Assembly (NCBI RefSeq): GCF_004210375.1 | Contig: NC_134830.1 | Coordinates: forward strand, 62,925,576 to 62,989,575 | Reading direction: 5' to 3' | Length of the DNA stretch: 64,000 nucleotides | From: Tachypleus tridentatus | Taxonomy: Eukaryota; Arthropoda; Merostomata; Xiphosura; Limulidae | Part shown: in pieces, positions 23,974 through 35,379 of the stretch | How positions within the stretch are numbered: the first letter of the stretch is position 1 | Layout of the letters: each line of letters opens with the position of its first letter | Notes under the pieces: model-generated | What the model was told of the DNA's origin: nothing | Database searches by the model: none | Seen by the model: only the letters and a program-made list of their open reading frames with translations | Made by a program: the position numbers and the translations under genes

Positions 23974-24264
23974 TATTTATTTATGGGTTGGTTTACTTTG
24001 AATTTCACTCAAAGCTACACGATAGCTATTTGCACTAGCCGTCCCTAATTTAGCAGTGTAAGACTACATGGAAGGCAGCTAGTCATCACCACCCACCGCC
24101 AACTTTTGGGCTACTCTTTTACCAACTAATAATGGAATTGAACGTCACATTATAACGTCCCCACGGCTGAAAGGACAAGCATGTTTGGTGTGACGGGGAT
24201 TCGAACCCGCGACCCTCAGATTACGAGTCGAGTGCCTTAACCACCTGGCCATGACAGGTCCGCG
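23974..24264 (-). repeat. SINE-A copy with target-site duplication
   Basis: Full tail-body-head. Flanks TGGTCATAAGTT (23962-23973) and TGGTCATAAAGTT (24265-24277) differ by one A and are a convincing target-site duplication of about 12 bp. Confidence 0.93.
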
Positions 24265-24295
24265 TGGTCATAAAGTTACACTATAGTTTATCTGT

Positions 24296-24372
24296 TTTGT
24301 GTCTGTCACAGGAATCAAACCTCAAATTTTAGAATTATAAGCTCTTAAGCTCAACACTGAGTCATCAGGGAC
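24296..24372 (-). repeat. SINE-B2 remnant
   Basis: Reversed head: GGAATCAAACCTCAAATTTT, AGAATTATAAGCTCTTAAGC, then ACTGAGTCATCAGGG. Diverged and lacking the tail. Confidence 0.5.
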
Positions 24373-24752
24373 AAAGCAAGTAAAAGTGTTTTGATTAATT
24401 TTTTCACTAATTATTTATGAGAAAAAATATATATTGTACATAACCGACCTCTTATTTTATTTTCTCGCGTGTGATATGGTACAGTAGATAAACTTTTGTT
24501 ATCAATAGGTTTTAATGTCCCGTTACAATCACAACATATTAATTTGCACGAGTTTAATAAATCTTTTGAAATATCTCAATACCCTTATAGCATTAGTAGC
24601 TATACGAGTATTATTTCTTGGTAGTTGTTTATCTGTTAAAATAATAAATAACACATAATGTTAAAATAGGCATGTAATAAAAAAAAACACATTTCAATTA
24701 AGGCGAACGTATGATCGCTAAAATGGTGAGTTCTACGTTTTCCCCGTTGGGA
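24373..24752. other. Intergenic, no gene seen
   Basis: AT-rich; nothing recognisable. Confidence 0.5.
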
Positions 24753-25052
24753 CAGTGTGTGTTTATGTGTTTTTCGTATAGCAAAGCCACAAAGGGCTAT
24801 CTGCTCTGATTGTTTGTGTTTTTGCATTCTGCGAAAAGCTACTCGATGGCTATCTGTGCTAGCCGTCTCTAATTTAGTAGTGTAAGACTAGAGAGAAGGC
24901 AGCTAGTCATCACCACCCACTGCCAACTCTTGGGCTGCTCTTTTACCAACAAATAGTGAGATTGACTGTACCGTTATAACGCCCCCACAGCTAAAAGGGC
25001 GAGTACGTTAGGTGTAACAGAGATTCGAACCCTCGACCCTCAGATTACGAGT
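24753..25052 (-). repeat. SINE-B1 tail abutting a SINE-A copy
   Basis: 24753-24806 is a reversed SINE-B1 tail (TTTTCGTATAGCAAAGCCAC, AAAGGGCTATCTGCTCT). At GATTGTTTGTGTTTTTGCAT it changes to a SINE-A tail, and SINE-A continues to about 25052, where it stops inside the anticodon-arm region (CAGATTACGAG). Second case in this window of a SINE-B1 tail in the same orientation directly next to SINE-A. Confidence 0.7.
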
Positions 25053-25097
25053 GAGATTATGTCTTGCAACAACTCACTCATGATGATGACGTTGCAA

Positions 25098-25218
25098 CCC
25101 CCCAGTGATACAGAGGTGTGTCTGCGGACTTATACTGCTAGAAACTGGGTTTCAGTATTCATGGTGGGCACATGAGATAACCTTTTGCATCTTTGGGTTT
25201 AATAACAAACAACAACTT
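25098..25218 (+). repeat. SINE-B2 copy
   Basis: CCCCCCAGTGATACAGAGGT, GTGTCTGCGGACTTATACTG, GGGTTTCAGTATTCATGGTG, GGCACATGAGATAACC, tail TTTAATAACAAACAACAAC. A and B boxes are both altered. Confidence 0.75.
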
Positions 25219-25680
25219 CAAAGCATGTAGAGTCAACTTTTTATTAGTCGTATATTGATTGACCTTAATTAAAATGTTTTACTTGTATACTTATATTAAC
25301 GTTCTGTGTTATTTATTATTTTGGTATTTATATGTTGTTTTAAATATTTCAGTTCCTTTTATTGTTATTTTATTTTATTTATTCATATATTTTCTTTGAT
25401 ATAAAACCAACAATAGTATCTTCACACAACAGAACTTGTAATATCTATTTACGAAGTCAATGTATGGTTTATGGATAGTGTTCTGAATGTAACTCTGTAA
25501 AGTCGTAATGAGTATTTATGGTGTAAGAAATTAAAATATTTAATAATGTAATCAGACTTAGAAAAACGGTAATAAATGGAATTACTAATTATTTGTTTTT
25601 TATTTTAATATTTAAAACATCTTACAAGCACTTACGACTGTATAATTTACCTGCTAAATATAAGGGTTTCTTTCCAATCA
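25219..25680. other. Intergenic, no gene seen
   Basis: Very AT-rich (long T and TTA runs). Confidence 0.5.
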
Positions 25681-25957
25681 TTGTTTGTTTGTTTTGAACT
25701 TCGCGTAAAGCTACACGAGGGCTATCTGCGCTAGCCGTCCCTTATTTAGCAGTGTAAGACAAGAAGGAAGGCAGCTAGTCATCACCACCCACCGCCAACT
25801 CTTAGGCTACTCTTTTACCAACGAATAGCAGGATTGATCGTGACGTTATAACGCCCCCATGGCTGAAAAGGCGAGCATGTTTAGTGTGACGAGAATTCGA
25901 ACCCGTGACCCTCAGATTACAAGTCGAGCGCTTTAACCACCTGGCCATGCCGGGCCA
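25681..25957 (-). repeat. SINE-A copy, full length
   Basis: TTTGTTTGTTTTGAACTTCG tail to head end CCTGGCCATGCCGGGCC. High similarity to the other full copies. Confidence 0.92.
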
Positions 25958-27811
25958 TTTTTCTAATAAATAATGAAATATAAACTTTACCAAATTCCGT
26001 TTTTCTTCTTTGTGCTACAATGTTTATTTTTAAACTTTTAGAAAGGAATCAGACTTTGCTTATTAGCAGGTGATTCATATAAACCTGAAAAGAAAACCTT
26101 CCACATAATTTATTTAAATATTTTTTATCATTTCATATATACTCTATTCACTTGCGCAAAGGTAAATTCTAGTGAATGTATCCTAATAATACGGAAAACC
26201 ACAAAATAATCAATAAAAAACACATTGAGTCAGTTTTTATTTAATTTGTTTGTTTACCTTCAGACATTACAGTAGTGAGCTTAAACTTCAAATGATTCAT
26301 TTCTCCTTTTCTTCACTTTATTTTTCTTTTTAAAGGGAGGGAACACGAGATGATATTCAATGTTGTTCTGAAATACACCAGGGTATTCAGAAAAGAGCAG
26401 GAATTTATTTTTTGTAGGCCACTAACCATATCAGGTTACCACCATCAAATAAGGGCCAGCAGTGTTGAGGATGAGGGTATCCAGACATTGCCACTCAACA
26501 TGTCCTACGTTAAGTTGATGCATTTTTCTTACCACTCAGTGAGCTTTATCACATCTGTTCGATGAAATGCAGGTGTAATGTTATGACTCCAAATGCTTAC
26601 CGCTATATTAAGAATATCAGTTACCTACAAGTGTTTGTCCCGCAGGCCATGTGTGTCAGAAACAAAACAATGGAGACAAAAATGTGGTAGGTCCTTATTA
26701 GTTGTGAAGTGAAGAAACTCTGTGCATCTGGTACGACCTTATAACTTAAACAGCAGTTAATTTATTGCATACATTCAACCAGCAGTATAACATCTTGTGC
26801 AGATATAATGAATCTACCCGTCATTTGTCGATTCATTATATTGATATGTTTATATATATATTATCAGCACATTGAATTATTACATCGACACGTTTATGTA
26901 ATACATAATTACCACGTACGTGTGTTATAATTACATGTTTATATAGTAATAATACATGTAGATGTATTGCTTCTAAATGTTTACATGATGTCTTGACCTT
27001 GTGAACTATCACGTGATATAATAGTGTGACCTTATACTGGCTGCAGTTGCAAAATCATAATTGTTACATCAACATGTAGGTGATATATATATAATCTCGT
27101 AGATGGGATATATATATATATACATATGTACAAGTTTACTTACTAAATAAACAATTTGATTTAATATATAAACCGAGACGTCATGAAAATAAACTGGCAA
27201 CCCACGTTCAATATGACAATTTGTTAAGTAGGACGGTTGTCTTACATTTGATTTTATCAGTTACTGTAGCATTATAAAACCTGACTTTTCCATGTTACAT
27301 AACAATCTTACTCTTAACGTAACGTTTCACAATGAGGATGACATTCTGTGACACATGGCCACTCTGTACAAAACCAATATCACTCGACGCAGCTTACTGT
27401 GGAAAAACCTAATATGCAACACTGCTTTTAGTAGAGTAACATTGAAGTGAAAGAAAGCTGATATTGACCTAGAAACAGGTAATATGCGACATTGCTATGT
27501 TAGCTTGATATTCACCTGGAAACACCTGAAAAGTGATGCCGCCTTTAGAAAATTGATAATAACCTATTAAAATGACTTGTTGTTTTTTTCAGTCGATCTA
27601 ATGAGTCCTGTTACTAAGCGAAAGGTCTCGTCGGCACTGTATATGGCAGATGTAGTGTGGTTTACTTAATAAATATATTTTTATTTATTCTCTCACTCAA
27701 AAGTTCTTAAAATTTAACATCATCTGAAATAAGATAATTAGAATTGTCTTCTTTGATTTCAAACGTGTTGAATACTTTGATGATTATATTATGACCTGTA
27801 ACCTTGAAATA
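25958..27811. other. Intergenic, no gene seen
   Basis: AT-rich with TA-rich tracts near 26850-26870 and 27106-27123. About 27402-27560 contains three loosely similar segments (AACCTAATATGCAACACTGC, CAGGTAATATGCGACATTGC, CACCTGAAAAGTGATGCCGC), probably a decayed tandem array of about 60 bp. Confidence 0.45.
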
Positions 27812-27822
27812 GAAATTGTAAA

Positions 27823-27948
27823 GCCCCCAATGGCTCAGCGGTATGTCTGCGGACTTACAACGCTAAAAACCGGGTTTCGATATTCGTGGTGGGCAGAGCA
27901 CAGATAGCCCATTGTATAGCTTTGTGCTTAATTCAAAACAACAACAAT
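27823..27948 (+). repeat. SINE-B2 copy with perfect target-site duplication
   Basis: Reference copy for the family: head GCCCCCAATGGCTCAGCGGT with A box TGGCTCAGCGG, GGACTTACAACGCTAAAAAC, B-box region GGGTTTCGATATTCG, body GTGGTGGGCAGAGCACAGAT, tail TGTGCTTAATTCAAAACAAC. Flanked by GAAATTGTAAA at 27812-27822 and 27949-27959 (11 bp, identical), so the ends are exact. Confidence 0.93.
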
Positions 27949-28146
27949 GAAATTGTAAAATCCTTACAATGGTACTATGTGAACATGACTTAGTTGCTAT
28001 TACAACAACATAATAAAATAACATTCTGTAGTGGACACAGAACATTGTATTTAGTGAACTACAAAGAAGTAAACAGAATGGTTTGTTGTTTCTATGTAAG
28101 GAGCAGTAATACATTAACAAAATTTCCGATAAATAAACAGAAGGGA

Positions 28147-28413
28147 GTCGGGCCCGCATAGTCAGGTGGTTAAGATGCTCAATTCGCATTCAGCGGTTTG
28201 CGGGTTCGAATCACAGTCTCACCAAACATGTTTACCCTTTCAGCTGTGGGGGCGTTATAATGTAACGATCAATACCACTATTCGTTGATAAAAAAGTAGC
28301 CTATGAGTTGGCGGTGGGTGGTGGTGACTAACTGTCATCCCTCCAGTCTTACTCTGCTAAATCATGTGCGACTAGTGCAAATATTCCTTGTAATTTTGCG
28401 CGAAGTTCAAAAC
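28147..28413 (+). repeat. SINE-A copy with target-site duplication
   Basis: Head GGGCCCGCATAGTCAGGTGG, B box GGTTCGAATCA, body, tail TTTTGCGCGAAGTTCAAAAC. Flanks AAACAGAAGGGA (28135-28146) and AAACAGAAGAGA (28414-28425), one mismatch. Confidence 0.92.
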
Positions 28414-28561
28414 AAACAGAAGAGAACCTGTTGATTCATGTATAGAATAATTAATTCCTCTCTTGAATTATCTTGTAAAATGAGCCACTCAAACCTGTAG
28501 GTTCACTGTTATTGAGTAGTTAAACAAAATAATCAGTACAATATAATGTGGACCTTAAGTG

Positions 28562-28692
28562 TGTATGTGTGCTTTTTTTTTCTTATAGTAAAGCCACACT
28601 TGGTTATCTGCTGTATCCACCGAGATGAATCGAACCCCCTGATTTTAGCGTTATTAATCCGAAGACTTACCGCTGTACTAGTAAAGGACAAT
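28562..28692 (-). repeat. SINE-B1 copy with target-site duplication
   Basis: Reversed tail (TTCTTATAGTAAAGCCACAC), ATCTGCTGTATCCACCGAGA, B box side GAATCGAACCCCCTGATTTT, head end TTACCGCTGTACTAGTAAAG. Flanked by CTTAAGTG at 28554-28561 and 28693-28700. Confidence 0.85.
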
Positions 28693-28700
28693 CTTAAGTG

Positions 28701-29846
28701 ACTTTTAAAAACACTATAAATGGTTTTTTGTCAATATTATTCCACACTGCAAAATAAAAATGATAGTTGTCTAAACAATCTGAAATTTGTTCACTGAGAC
28801 ACAAACTTGCTGATTCTGGAATACTAACTGTTCTGGCAAAATAGCAACAGACTAGAAATTACAGTTTTAACCCTAAAAACCCTGGTATAATTTTTTTTTT
28901 ACTATGAAAATTATAGCTTGCTTTTGGAAGAAATTATAGGTGTGTCTGTGAGGTTAATAACGTAACAAAAGCTTTATAAGCGTTACGTTTAAAAACTCAT
29001 TGATCGTATTACCCTTACTTACACCACTGTTTTTACATTTACTTCAGTTTTTGTATTAATACGCAGTTAATGCATTCGTCCTTGTCCACTCTGCTTTATC
29101 TAATTGGGGCTTTTTCGAAACAACTTAGAAAACTATATGATAATTACAGCTATTTCCATTCTTCGCGTAAACGACTACACAAGAAACAAGAAACAGGAAT
29201 GTGGGCAGGATTAGGCTGCTTGCAGAATTACCACGAATAAAAAAAATTCCAGGAATGTGTAAGACTTCAAGCACCCACAACCGGGGCCAAAGATCGACTC
29301 TTTATTTTTTTTTCATCTTACAAGCCACAGTTTCATACTCATATTCTACCACCTGAAAACAAGTTAGACACTTATTATAGCGTCTTATCTTGAAGAAGTA
29401 AACGTGGCTCCGTGATGAAACACACACGTCCTTTTTATATTATTACTCTTATACTATTTTTCTTGTTTGTTAACGTCTGATAACACACTTAAAATAAGAC
29501 GATTCATGGACATTCCCTTACGTTATGTTCTCCTTTCAACAAGACTAGTTGTTGTGATGACCATGACAGGTTTTACTGATAAGAATCCATCTTGTATGAC
29601 GAAAAACATCTTTTGGAATTTATAGAGAAGCATAGCCTTGTCGAAACATTTAAGCAGCTGATCAACACCAGTTAATCCTTCTGATAGAGTAATGTACATA
29701 TACGTACGTATAAAGGGTGGTCCTCAACAGCTACATATTTCACTTCTCTCTCTCCATCTTCTTCTTCCTAAGGAAAGACTTTTTTAAAAAAAATAAATCT
29801 TAATGAGCTTGACGACGAGGAACCTATTTTCTTAGAAAAAAAACCT
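28701..29846. other. Intergenic, no gene seen
   Basis: AT-rich; no exon or mobile element recognised. Confidence 0.5.
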
Positions 29847-30058
29847 GAAGATTTTAAATATACAGCAACAAGTTTATGTTATCATCAGGTGACATATGTA
29901 ATGAAGATTTTAAATATACAAGTTTATGTTATCATCAGGTGACATATGTTATTTACTTGATTGTATTTCTTAAAGATTCTTAAAAGTTTTTCGTTGCCTG
30001 TTCAAGCCGTTTCCAAACTTAAAAAAATATTTAAGAAATACAGTCGAGTAAATAACAT
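29847..30058. repeat. 56-bp tandem duplication followed by a 25-bp inverted repeat
   Basis: GAAGATTTTAAATATACA starts at 29847 and 29903, each followed by AAGTTTATGTTATCATCAGG and TGACATATGT; copy 1 has a 7-bp insertion relative to copy 2. Right after, GTTATTTACTTGATTGTATT with TCTTA (from 29949) is mirrored by TAAGAAATACAGTCGAGTAA with ATAAC (ending about 30058), two mismatches, about 60-base loop: a potential hairpin. Confidence 0.75.
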
Positions 30059-30225
30059 AACCAATAACTACTTCAGTAAACAATGTAACTAAAAAGGAAG
30101 CTGTTAATATTTGGAAGATGTTGCTCCATGTAATCCTCTTTTGCACTTCATTGAATATTGATATTTTCTCTTACTAGCGCTTGAAAATAGTTTTTTTTAT
30201 TTTCACTATTCTCGCATTTAAACAA

Positions 30226-30494
30226 GTTTGTTTGTTTTGGAATTTCGCGCAAAGCTACGCGAGGGCTATCTGCAGTAGCCGTCCTAATTTAGTAGTGTAA
30301 GACTAGAGAGAAGGCAGCTCGTCATTGCCACCCACCGCCAACTCTTGGGCTACTATTTTACCAACAGGTAGTGGGATTGAGCGTCACATTATAACACTCC
30401 CACGGCTCAAAGGGGCGAGCATGACTGGTGCGACAGGGATTCGAACCCGCGACCTGCAGAGTACGAGTCGAACACCTTAACCATATCGAGCCTC
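30226..30494 (-). repeat. SINE-A copy
   Basis: Complete body with reversed B box GATTCGAACCCGCGACC; head end shortened (TTAACCATATCGAGCC). Flanking TTTAAACA (30217-30224 and 30495-30502) is a likely 8-bp target-site duplication. Confidence 0.88.
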
Positions 30495-30735
30495 TTTAAA
30501 CAGCTGTTGTTTGTTCTATTAAAGAACGTAATTTAGATCAGTTTCTTGTGATTAAATTATTTTTATATCTAGTTCTGCATAACTCAAGGTTTTAAATGCC
30601 TTTTTGTCGTGAACTTAACGTTGTAGCTTATGCTATTGAGTTTAAACGTTAAAACTTGTGATCAGTCTTCGTTTAGACGTTTGTTCTTGCGATCAACGTC
30701 AATGAGTTTTAAAGACGTTTATCATATCTATTCAT

Positions 30736-30833
30736 TTTTGTTTGTTTGTGTCTTTGTTATTAAACCATTAGTATTGAAACTCGATTTTTTAGCATTATAA
30801 GCCTTCAGACTTAGCGCTGTGCCACTGGGAGGC
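30736..30833 (-). repeat. SINE-B2 copy, diverged
   Basis: TTTGTTATTAAACCATTAGT, then ATTGAAACTCGATTTTTTAG, CATTATAAGCCTTCAGACTT, AGCGCTGTGCCACTGGGAGG: reversed B2 head; most of the body is deleted. Confidence 0.65.
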
Positions 30834-30917
30834 CACTATATGAAGAAACGAAGAACATTCTTAAATTTTTTTATAATAGCTTTCTATATATGGCAACGTA
30901 AAATGAACAAAACCCAA

Positions 30918-31020
30918 TAGTTAGATAACCTAGAACTATCTGTTTTCCCTCTAGTCTATTACTGCTAAATTAGGAACAGACTATCCTGGTGTAGCTTTGC
31001 CGAAATTCAAACCAAACCAA
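30918..31020 (+). repeat. SINE-A tail fragment
   Basis: AGATAACCTAGAACTATCTG, TTTTCCCTCTAGTCTATTAC, TGCTAAATTAGGAACAGACT, GTAGCTTTGCCGAAATTCAA: 5'-truncated copy with a small deletion. Confidence 0.75.
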
Positions 31021-31278
31021 GAAACTTCCTAATTTACTCAATACTACTTCTAGATCATACACTACAAAACTAAACGTGTCGCTGTCTTTTAGCAGTAAAG
31101 AAAATTTAATACGTTATCCAATAGAAGTATAAGTTTCTTATTATTTTAACTCAAAGTTTATAGGAAATTACTATTTTATATTTTGTATTTATATCTTTCT
31201 TTAATCCCATCTTATGGTTCAATATACTTCCTACGATATTTTCTAAGTTTGTTTGTCTGGTGTCTTACCCTTAATTAA

Positions 31279-31485
31279 TATGTATCGAAGACCGACTCAC
31301 GCACACCACAAATATACGGCATCCCCAAACCTCATCAACCAGATTGTCCACTACGACTAATAATGTCCACATATGAATGTATCAGAACAATGAAAAGAAC
31401 ACTTGGGATTTACCAAAAAATTACTAGCAAGATAATCCACGAACTGCAGCTGGAAGGACACTTAGAAACACATAACATTTTATAA
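31279..31485 (+). pseudogene. Penelope-like reverse-transcriptase fragment
   Basis: An open frame from 31279 to the TAA at about 31483-31485 encodes PQIYGIPKPHQ (from 31306) and PLRLIMS (31348-31368). This matches the order and spacing of the conserved segment of Penelope-like element reverse transcriptases (consensus recalled as P-K-x-Y-G-L-P-K-x-H-K then P-L-R-P-I-V-S). Only this segment is recognisable; the frame is closed by a stop just upstream (31276-31278) and the downstream part does not show the next RT motifs. A decayed fragment rather than an active element. Confidence 0.5.
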
Positions 31486-31708
31486 AATACCCTGAAACAT
31501 TGTCTCAGTATATTAATGTGTTTTACATTTTTATGAAGTTATAGATTTAAAAAACAAAACAATCGTATTGGTGAACGTGTCTAAGTGAGACTAAAGTTCA
31601 CCTAGAGCAATAATTTATCAAAATATAACATTTAAGTAATAGCATAAATAATAATAATGAAAACGTATACGAAACATTTCATATTTTCCCTTTTAAACAT
31701 ATATTTAA

Positions 31709-31984
31709 GGTCTGGCATGGCCAGGTGCTTAAGGCACTCGACTCATCATCTGAGAGTCGCGGGTTCGAATCCCCTTCACACCAAAAATGCTCGCTCTTTC
31801 AGCCGTGCGGATGTTATAAAGTGACGGTCAATCCCGCTATTCGTTGGTAAAAGAGTAACCTAAGAGGTGGCGGTGGATGGTGATGACTGGCTGCCTTCTC
31901 TCTAGTCTTACACTTCTAGATCAGGGACAGATAGCGCAGATAGCCCTCGAGTAGCTTTGCACGAAATTCAAAAACAAACAAAAC
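31709..31984 (+). repeat. SINE-A copy, full length
   Basis: GGTCTGGCATGGCCAGGTGC head, anticodon-loop region altered to CTCATCATCTGAG, B box GGTTCGAATCC, complete body and tail CGAAATTCAAAAACAAACA. Confidence 0.92.
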
Positions 31985-32786
31985 AATTAGTAAAACAGGA
32001 AAGACATTTGTGCGATGTGTATGAGCCATTCTTGCATTAAGTTTGTTCCCTGGAAATTATAAGAGAAGCTACATGGTTTATTTTTAGATATATTTAATAA
32101 TCCGTTAATACTATACCAAGAAAACCTCTACAAACAGTTCCCGTGGTTGTTGTTTTCATGTTCGTAAAAGTAGTCTTAAATCTATCACATTAACCCTGAA
32201 ATCAAAATAAAGTGTTTCCTTTCTTTAAATTAATTAATATTAATGATATTTCCTTTGGTGTGTGACTCTTCATTGGCGCCTGTTTATTTCGAGAAAAGTT
32301 GATGAGATCCAAACAGAAAATGGTAGAAGCACGTGTTTATATACATATATATTTGTGTGATAAGAAAAGGCCAAGGAAAATAAAAGTTGGTTGGCGTCCA
32401 AAAGCCCAGTAACGTCTGGTGATAAAGTCTGAAATTCACGATTCAAGAAATTATAGACAATAATTGTCTCTTTTTTTTTTTAACTTAGCTCTGATCTCGT
32501 TTATAGTTCCAGTAACAAATAAATTAAACACAGATTTTGACTTTCGAAATAAATGAAAGAACAACTTTATTACACTATAATCTAGCGAAAGAATTCGTGC
32601 TATTTAATGTATAATATCGTTAGGACTTTTTGTCTAGCTTAACCTAGCCTGTTTAAGTTTATTTCTAAATTTGACACTAAAACCAACATTCACTTTAACA
32701 GTTCTGAAAGGTATTTATCGACATAAAGTCATTAAAAAAAATCAGGTTATCGTGACTACGACTCCAGTTGATTGTATCAGTTTCTT
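31985..32786. other. Intergenic, no gene seen
   Basis: AT-rich; nothing recognisable. Confidence 0.5.
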
Positions 32787-33057
32787 AGTTTTGTTTTGTT
32801 TTTTTTTATTTTGCGCAAAGCTACACGAGGGCTATTTGCGCTAGCCGTCCGTTATTTAACAGTGTAAGACTAGTGTCAGCTCCAGTCATCACCAGAACTC
32901 TTGGGCTACTCTTTTACCAGCGAATAGTGGGATTGGCCGTAACATTATATCGCCTCCATGGCTTAAAAGACGAGCATGTTTGGTGCGAAGGAGGTTCGAG
33001 CCCGCGACCCTCAAATTACGAGTCGAACGTCTTAATCCACCTGGCCATACCGGGTCC
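32787..33057 (-). repeat. SINE-A copy
   Basis: T-rich tail TTTATTTTGCGCAAAGCTAC, body with a deletion near 32890 (GTCATCACCAGAACTCTTGG lacks the usual ACCCACCGCC), reversed B box and head CCTGGCCATACCGGGTCC. Confidence 0.9.
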
Positions 33058-33588
33058 GTTTTGTTATCTAATTTGAATTATGTTTCGAGAAAAAAAAGTG
33101 AACGTTTCTCTTCAGATTATCAGTAACATGTCTTTTTTTTTAAAACATTTAAGAAGAAATATTATAATTTTTCCTTAAAAAACACTTTACGTTTAGGAAT
33201 TGTAGATTCTTTATTTTTATTATTTTTTTGCGATGTGGTATTGGAATTTGAATTTGAGACTAAAACTTGTGTTAATAACATCTTTTTTGGTTATCTTCTG
33301 CTAGTTGGTATTCTATTCTTTAATATTAATTAAGTTAAGCTATTGTTACGTTTCTACCTATAAAAAATAGAATGCGCTGCTTCATCAATTAGGTACTTTT
33401 ACTGCCAACAACATTTTCGACCGTAATACCAGTAATAACCCACGAAGTTCGGTCATTCGAGGAGTTTAGGTTCATCATAAATACATATATTAAGTTAACA
33501 ATACAAGCACTTTCTATAACAGTGAAAAATAAGATTTAAAAGTGTAATACTAAAGTTAATTTTAGTCTAACCAATAGTGGATGTTTTT
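33058..33588. other. Intergenic, no gene seen
   Basis: AT-rich; nothing recognisable. Confidence 0.5.
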
Positions 33589-33704
33589 CTGTAGTTTAGC
33601 ATAAAGCTACAGAAATAGCAATTTGTACTCTACCCAGTACGGTTATCGAAATCCGTCTTCTGGCATTTTAAGTCCGCAGACATACCGCTGTGTCACTGGG
33701 GGGC
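33589..33704 (-). repeat. SINE-B2 copy
   Basis: CTGTAGTTTAGCATAAAGCT tail, CCCAGTACGGTTATCGAAAT (B-box side), GGCATTTTAAGTCCGCAGAC, ATACCGCTGTGTCACTGGGG head end. Confidence 0.8.
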
Positions 33705-33802
33705 AAACACTACTGTTAATAAAAGTAACAACAAAGAATTAATATAGTATTTCTTGATCGTACTAACTGTACGAAATTAATTAAATGGGTGAATTCTATC
33801 TC

Positions 33803-33990
33803 AAGACGGTTGGTATGGATATTACAAATTTTGTTATAATAAAGTATAGAACAACGTTTTGACCTTCTTAGGTCATCTTCAGGTTAACAAAACGATTTTG
33901 TTAACCCAAATAGGACCTAAAAAGGTCAAAATGTTGCTCTCTACTTTATTGTAATATTTGTTTTAATTTAATACCCATACAAGCCGTCTT
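33803..33990. mobile_element. Foldback element with hammerhead-like arms
   Basis: Two arms of about 94 bp are reverse complements with scattered mismatches: AAGACGGTTGGTATGGATAT starts the left arm at 33803 and its complement ends the right arm at 33990; AACAACGTTTTGACCTTCTT in the left arm faces AAAAGGTCAAAATGTTGCTC in the right; the centre is near 33897 (GTTAACAAAACG and ATTTTGTTAAC). The left arm at 33849-33888 is homologous to the hammerhead-like site at 16317-16358 but the GAAA core has become AAAA, so that ribozyme core is broken. No target-site duplication identified; a palindromic fusion of two element ends or a foldback transposon are both possible. Confidence 0.7.
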
Positions 33991-35368
33991 AAAATACATT
34001 TTTACTTCAAGTTGGTTTCTCCTCATCACGAAGTTGGTGATTTGTGATATTTACCAATTTTACTTGTCTCTAATATCAAAAGCTTTGTTAAACCTGTATT
34101 ATTTATTTAATACAGTGGTTGTTTGAACTTACTTTTCTGTGACACAGTATTACTGTTTTGGAAGTATAAATAAAACCTGCAAAATGTAAAAAAAAAAAAA
34201 AACACTTTTTAAACACGTAGGTCTCAATACGCGCCAAACTAATTTCAATACAGGACCTTTATCACCTAGTCTGAGAAATGGAGGGTCATTGTTTTTGGTT
34301 TTTTTATGTGCGTCTGGATATTTTCGTGCCACCCATACTGACGCTATTCACTTAGGTAACTTAATCATCTGGCTCTTTGCCAGATTGAATGTTAAGTCTC
34401 GTGTCTTGAATAAGTATGGCACGTGTGCGTCTGAATAACAAACTCGAATACTTGGTACAATCATTATGATATGGGTGGTTACGTGGCTCGTATGTTTCGA
34501 AAAAATCGTACTCATGAGCCTCAAACTCAACTGTTTGTTTATATACATGTAATTTTTTAGTCCTAGATAAAACCTTAAATTTTTCTCATTCAAGAATAAT
34601 CGATCACAACAGTTTCAACGTTAGAATGAAAACAAAGTAAAATAAAAATAAATGTTTGTTTACTCGGAGTTAATTTTGTTGGGAAATTCTTGGCATGTTT
34701 ATAATAGCTGATACGCTTAATTAGTAGGCACATAACAAATGGAATTTTAGGGCATTGAGGATATTAACTTTCATATTAAGTAGGAAGTTGATGTTGTTTT
34801 CCTACTTTACTGGTTGGTTCAAATTAAGTTTTACCACAATTCTGGATAATTTTAAATACACAACTAAAACAAATATTGTTAGTCGTTTCATAAAGTGCTC
34901 ATAACTTTTCAGAAGTAAGACATTAACTTCTTTGTTTTAAGCACAAAGTTGCATCAGTAACCTGGGTAATCATCATTTACCACTTAATTCTACGAAATAA
35001 AACCCAGATTGGCCATTGTAATATTGTAACTGTATAATTACTCTTACCTTTTGTTTTTATTTCATCCTTAGAATCATTATGCAAAATTAGATTGACCCCA
35101 AACTTAAATAACTGTATAAAATATAATACGAGCCCTAAATCGGTGTTCTTAAATTTTTAAATATCTAGAAATAAAGTTAGGCACCATTACAGTTATAACA
35201 CATATGAGTGCATCATATACTATATAAATACTGATCAGTAAGGCAAAACGTATTTGAGAAAATATTTTTTTGTTGAGATATTTAATTCACACGGCAATTT
35301 GATTTCCTAACAGTGTGCGTCTGTCACATTTAATGCTCAGTAATTTTAAATTATTTTATCACATAGTT
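33991..35368. other. Intergenic, no gene seen
   Basis: AT-rich, poly-A run near 34187-34201. Small minus-strand frames (60-81 codons) with no domain. Confidence 0.5.
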
Positions 35369-35379
35369 TCAAGTTCATA

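Noticed and set aside
27863..28189. 108-codon minus-strand frame as a gene
   Set aside because: It runs through the SINE-B2 tail and into the SINE-A head, and has no domain.
32873..33076. 67-codon frame
   Set aside because: Translation of a SINE-A copy.
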